Shown here: positions 14,306 to 15,838 of the stretch, piece by piece
Layout of the letters: every line of letters starts with the position of its first letter
How positions within the stretch are numbered: position 1 is the first letter of the stretch
NCBI GenBank assembly: GCA_044433165.1
Contig: JAWXTX010000064.1
Span: 1 to 15,838 of the forward strand
Reading direction: 5' to 3'
Source of the DNA: Ferrimonas sp044433165
Lineage (GTDB): Bacteria > Pseudomonadota > Gammaproteobacteria > Enterobacterales > Shewanellaceae
DNA: 15,838 nt
Notes under the pieces: model-generated
What the model was told of the DNA's origin: nothing
The model's database searches: none
Seen by the model: the letters and a program-made list of their open reading frames with translations, nothing else
Made by a program: the position numbers and the translations under genes

Positions 14306-14314
14306 GGAGAGTCG

Positions 14315-14932
14315 ATGAAAACCGTCAATCGTGAGATTTTTAGTGCCATCAGTGGGGTGTTGCATAACCTCTATTTTTCGGTACCAACCCCCACAGCGCT
14401 CGCCCTATGGCGTCAAGGTGATTTGCTCGCCAGTTGGCCGAAGTTAGCGGCCCCTGCTGCCCATCAAGCGGCCTGTCAGGAGATGGAGCGGAGTTTGCAG
14501 CAAGACGATGACGCGGTGATTGAACGGGATCATTACCGCTTGTTTATCGGCCCCGGAGAGATGCTGGCGTATCCTTGGGGCAGTGTGTATCGAGACCGTG
14601 AAAACTTACTCTTTAGCAGCAGTGCGCAGGCGGTACAGCATTTTGTGGAGCGCTGGCAACTCACGCTCACGTTAGCCCATCACCAACCGTTGGATCACAT
14701 CGGTTTACTGTTGGGCATGCTCAGCCAATTACTGGCCAATGAGCAGTGGCAGGCGGTGGATGAATTGCTGCAGCAGCATCTTATGCCATGGGCTCCTCGC
14801 TTTTTAGAATGCACGCAAACCCATGCTCAAACTGGGTTTTATCGAGGGGTTGCTCAACTGACGAGCCAATTTTTACAGGCCATCATGGCCGAGCGTCAGT
14901 TGGCGATAACGCCTTGCCCGTTATATAAGTGA
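14315..14932 (+). CDS. TorD/DmsD-family molybdoenzyme chaperone
   Basis: A 205-residue cytoplasmic all-helical chaperone of the TorD/DmsD/NarJ family. Such proteins bind the Tat signal of the cognate molybdoenzyme and hold it until the cofactor is inserted. The family core is visible at residues 72-95: DHYRLFIGPGEMLAYPWGSVYRDRE, with Pro-Trp-Gly-Ser-Val-Tyr typical of DmsD-like members. The second motif is PLDHIGLLLGML (125-136), the usual E/P-x-DH-x-G element. GGAGA sits 4 bases before the ATG, directly against the upstream terminator. The obvious client is the neighbouring DmsA. The equivalent in Shewanella dms operons is called DmsG; I leave the symbol open. Confidence 0.91.
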   Translation: MKTVNREIFSAISGVLHNLYFSVPTPTALALWRQGDLLASWPKLAAPAAHQAACQEMERSLQQDDDAVIERDHYRLFIGPGEMLAYPWGSVYRDRENLLFSSSAQAVQHFVERWQLTLTLAHHQPLDHIGLLLGMLSQLLANEQWQAVDELLQQHLMPWAPRFLECTQTHAQTGFYRGVAQLTSQFLQAIMAERQLAITPCPLYK

Positions 14933-15037
14933 TTTAGTTTCCTTGCTCACTATGGTTACGGCGCTGGAGTGTGGCATGATCGATGCCCAATTGGCTTATT
15001 GAGCTGAACTTTTGCTTATTGTTAGAGTGCTGTATTC

Positions 15038-15724
15038 ATGTTGAGTGCTTCCGATTTTGATGCCTTATTCGTCACCCTAAAATTGGCGGCCATCAGTACG
15101 GCATTACTGCTGTTGGTGACGCCACCATTGGCCTGGTGGCTGGCGCACAGTCGCGCGCGTTATCGTCCTTTGGTGGAGGCGATTGTGTCGCTACCACTGA
15201 TCTTACCGCCTACGGTGCTGGGTTTTTATTTGCTGCTGTTGTTTTCACCCATGTATGCCCCTGGCGCGTGGTATCAAGAACTCACCGGCTCTACGCTCGC
15301 GTTTTCATTCAGTGGTTTGGTGATTGGCTCCATGGTTTATTCACTGCCCTTTGTGGTGCAGCCGTTGCAATCGAGCTTTGCCACCTTAGGAAAAGGCGAG
15401 TTAGAAGCGGCAGCCACACTGGGCATGGGAAAACTGCAGCGTTTTCATCGAGTGGTCTTTCCCATGACGCGCCACAGTTTTGTGCTGGCGGGGCTGCTTG
15501 GTTTTGCCCATACCTTAGGGGAGTTTGGGGTTGTGTTGATGATTGGCGGTAATATTCCAGGTGAAACTCAGGTGATTGCCATCAGTTTGTTTGAGCATGT
15601 TGAAGCCCTTGATTACGCTAGCGCCCACATTCTTGCGGGTGGTTTATTGTTTATGTCACTCATCATGCTGCTTTTTATTTACGTTGGTATGGGGCGTAAA
15701 AAACGCAGTTGGGGGGCATTATGA
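15038..15724 (+). CDS. modB: Molybdate ABC transporter permease ModB
   Basis: This inner-membrane permease forms the molybdate channel with ModA as donor and ModC as ATPase. The 228 residues contain about five membrane segments (roughly 12-35, 44-68, 88-110, 148-170, 195-217). The coupling loop is EAAATLGMGKLQRFHRVVFP (123-142), the conserved EAA motif that contacts ModC. LPLILPPTVLGFYLL, SLPFVVQPLQSSF and AHTLGEFGVVLMIGGNIPGETQ are typical of ModB. Only a weak ribosome binding site precedes the ATG. The stop overlaps the modC start (ATGA). It is separated from modA by the dms module, and no terminator is seen between the chaperone gene and modB. Confidence 0.95.
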   Translation: MLSASDFDALFVTLKLAAISTALLLLVTPPLAWWLAHSRARYRPLVEAIVSLPLILPPTVLGFYLLLLFSPMYAPGAWYQELTGSTLAFSFSGLVIGSMVYSLPFVVQPLQSSFATLGKGELEAAATLGMGKLQRFHRVVFPMTRHSFVLAGLLGFAHTLGEFGVVLMIGGNIPGETQVIAISLFEHVEALDYASAHILAGGLLFMSLIMLLFIYVGMGRKKRSWGAL

Positions 15725-15838
15725 GGCTGCAATTGGATTTGCATGGCCGCCTAGGTGACTTTGTTTTTAATTTCGAATTAGAGGTGCCCTTACAAGGGGC
15801 GATTGGGATCTTTGGCCCCTCTGGGGTGGTTAAACCAC
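15721..15838 (+). CDS. modC: Molybdate ABC transporter ATPase ModC, 5' fragment cut by the window
   Basis: The first 39 codons of a ModC-type ATPase, overlapping modB by the ATGA arrangement. The product starts MRLQLDLHGRLGDFVFNFEL, then LQGAIGIFGPSG, the usual lead into the Walker A loop, which binds ATP phosphate. The loop then reads GPSGVVKP, where the family has GPSGxGK(S/T)(S/T). A single base change plus one missing base near 15828-15837 would account for this, so a sequencing or assembly error at the contig edge is likely. The rest of the gene lies outside the window. Confidence 0.88.
   Translation, partial: MRLQLDLHGRLGDFVFNFELEVPLQGAIGIFGPSGVVKP

Overview
The window reads as the end-to-end content of a contig from a gammaproteobacterium. 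The best fit is a marine, Vibrionales-like facultative anaerobe. Reasons are a 5S rRNA with gammaproteobacterial sequence followed by cpxP-cpxRA, and close agreement (recalled, not searched) with Escherichia/Vibrio CpxR, CpxA, TrmL, YaiL, SseA, ModAB and DmsAB. Base composition is mid-range and codon use is similar across most genes. The genus cannot be fixed from the sequence alone. The window opens inside a 5S rRNA gene and closes inside modC.

Region 1 (1-3055): the 3' part of a 5S rRNA with its terminator. Then comes a Spy/CpxP-type periplasmic protein on the minus strand, divergent from cpxR-cpxA. An exact CpxR box (GTAAA-N5-GTAAA) lies between them. cpxA ends at a strong terminator.

Region 2 (3056-5443): housekeeping genes. 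trmL (tRNA wobble 2'-O-methyltransferase) and sseA (3-mercaptopyruvate sulfurtransferase) form a translationally coupled minus-strand pair. A DUF2058/YaiL protein is divergent from them, and a YbaY/YscW-type lipoprotein converges on it.

Region 3 (5444-8445): a secreted P1-family (S58) autoprocessing peptidase and a class V PLP aminotransferase of the alanine-glyoxylate type. A small Arg-rich minus-strand gene (48 codons, probably missed by ordinary gene callers) has an internally duplicated ERRxxxRRxxxRR pattern.

Region 4 (8446-15838): molybdenum uptake and use. The molybdate transporter genes are split. modA lies at 8446-9243 and modB-modC begin at 15038. About 5.7 kb lies between them: a minus-strand pair (an unknown all-alpha protein and a Crp/Fnr-like regulator) and, divergent from it, a DMSO-reductase-type module. 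That module is a Tat-exported, probably lipidated Mo-bis-MGD catalytic subunit DmsA, the four-cluster ferredoxin-like subunit DmsB, and a TorD/DmsD-family chaperone. No DmsC anchor and no DmsE/F-type cytochrome or porin genes are present here. A strong terminator sits between dmsB and the chaperone gene, with the chaperone's ribosome binding site directly after its T-tract. The likely logic is that molybdate import feeds cofactor synthesis for the reductase, the chaperone holds DmsA until it is loaded and exported, and the regulator controls the module.

The most interesting points are the reductase module nested inside the mod locus, the anchorless lipoprotein DmsA, the small Arg-dyad repeat protein, the candidate operator between regulator and dmsA, and a damaged Walker A motif in modC at the window edge. 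I saw no CRISPR array, tRNA, insertion sequence or prophage gene.
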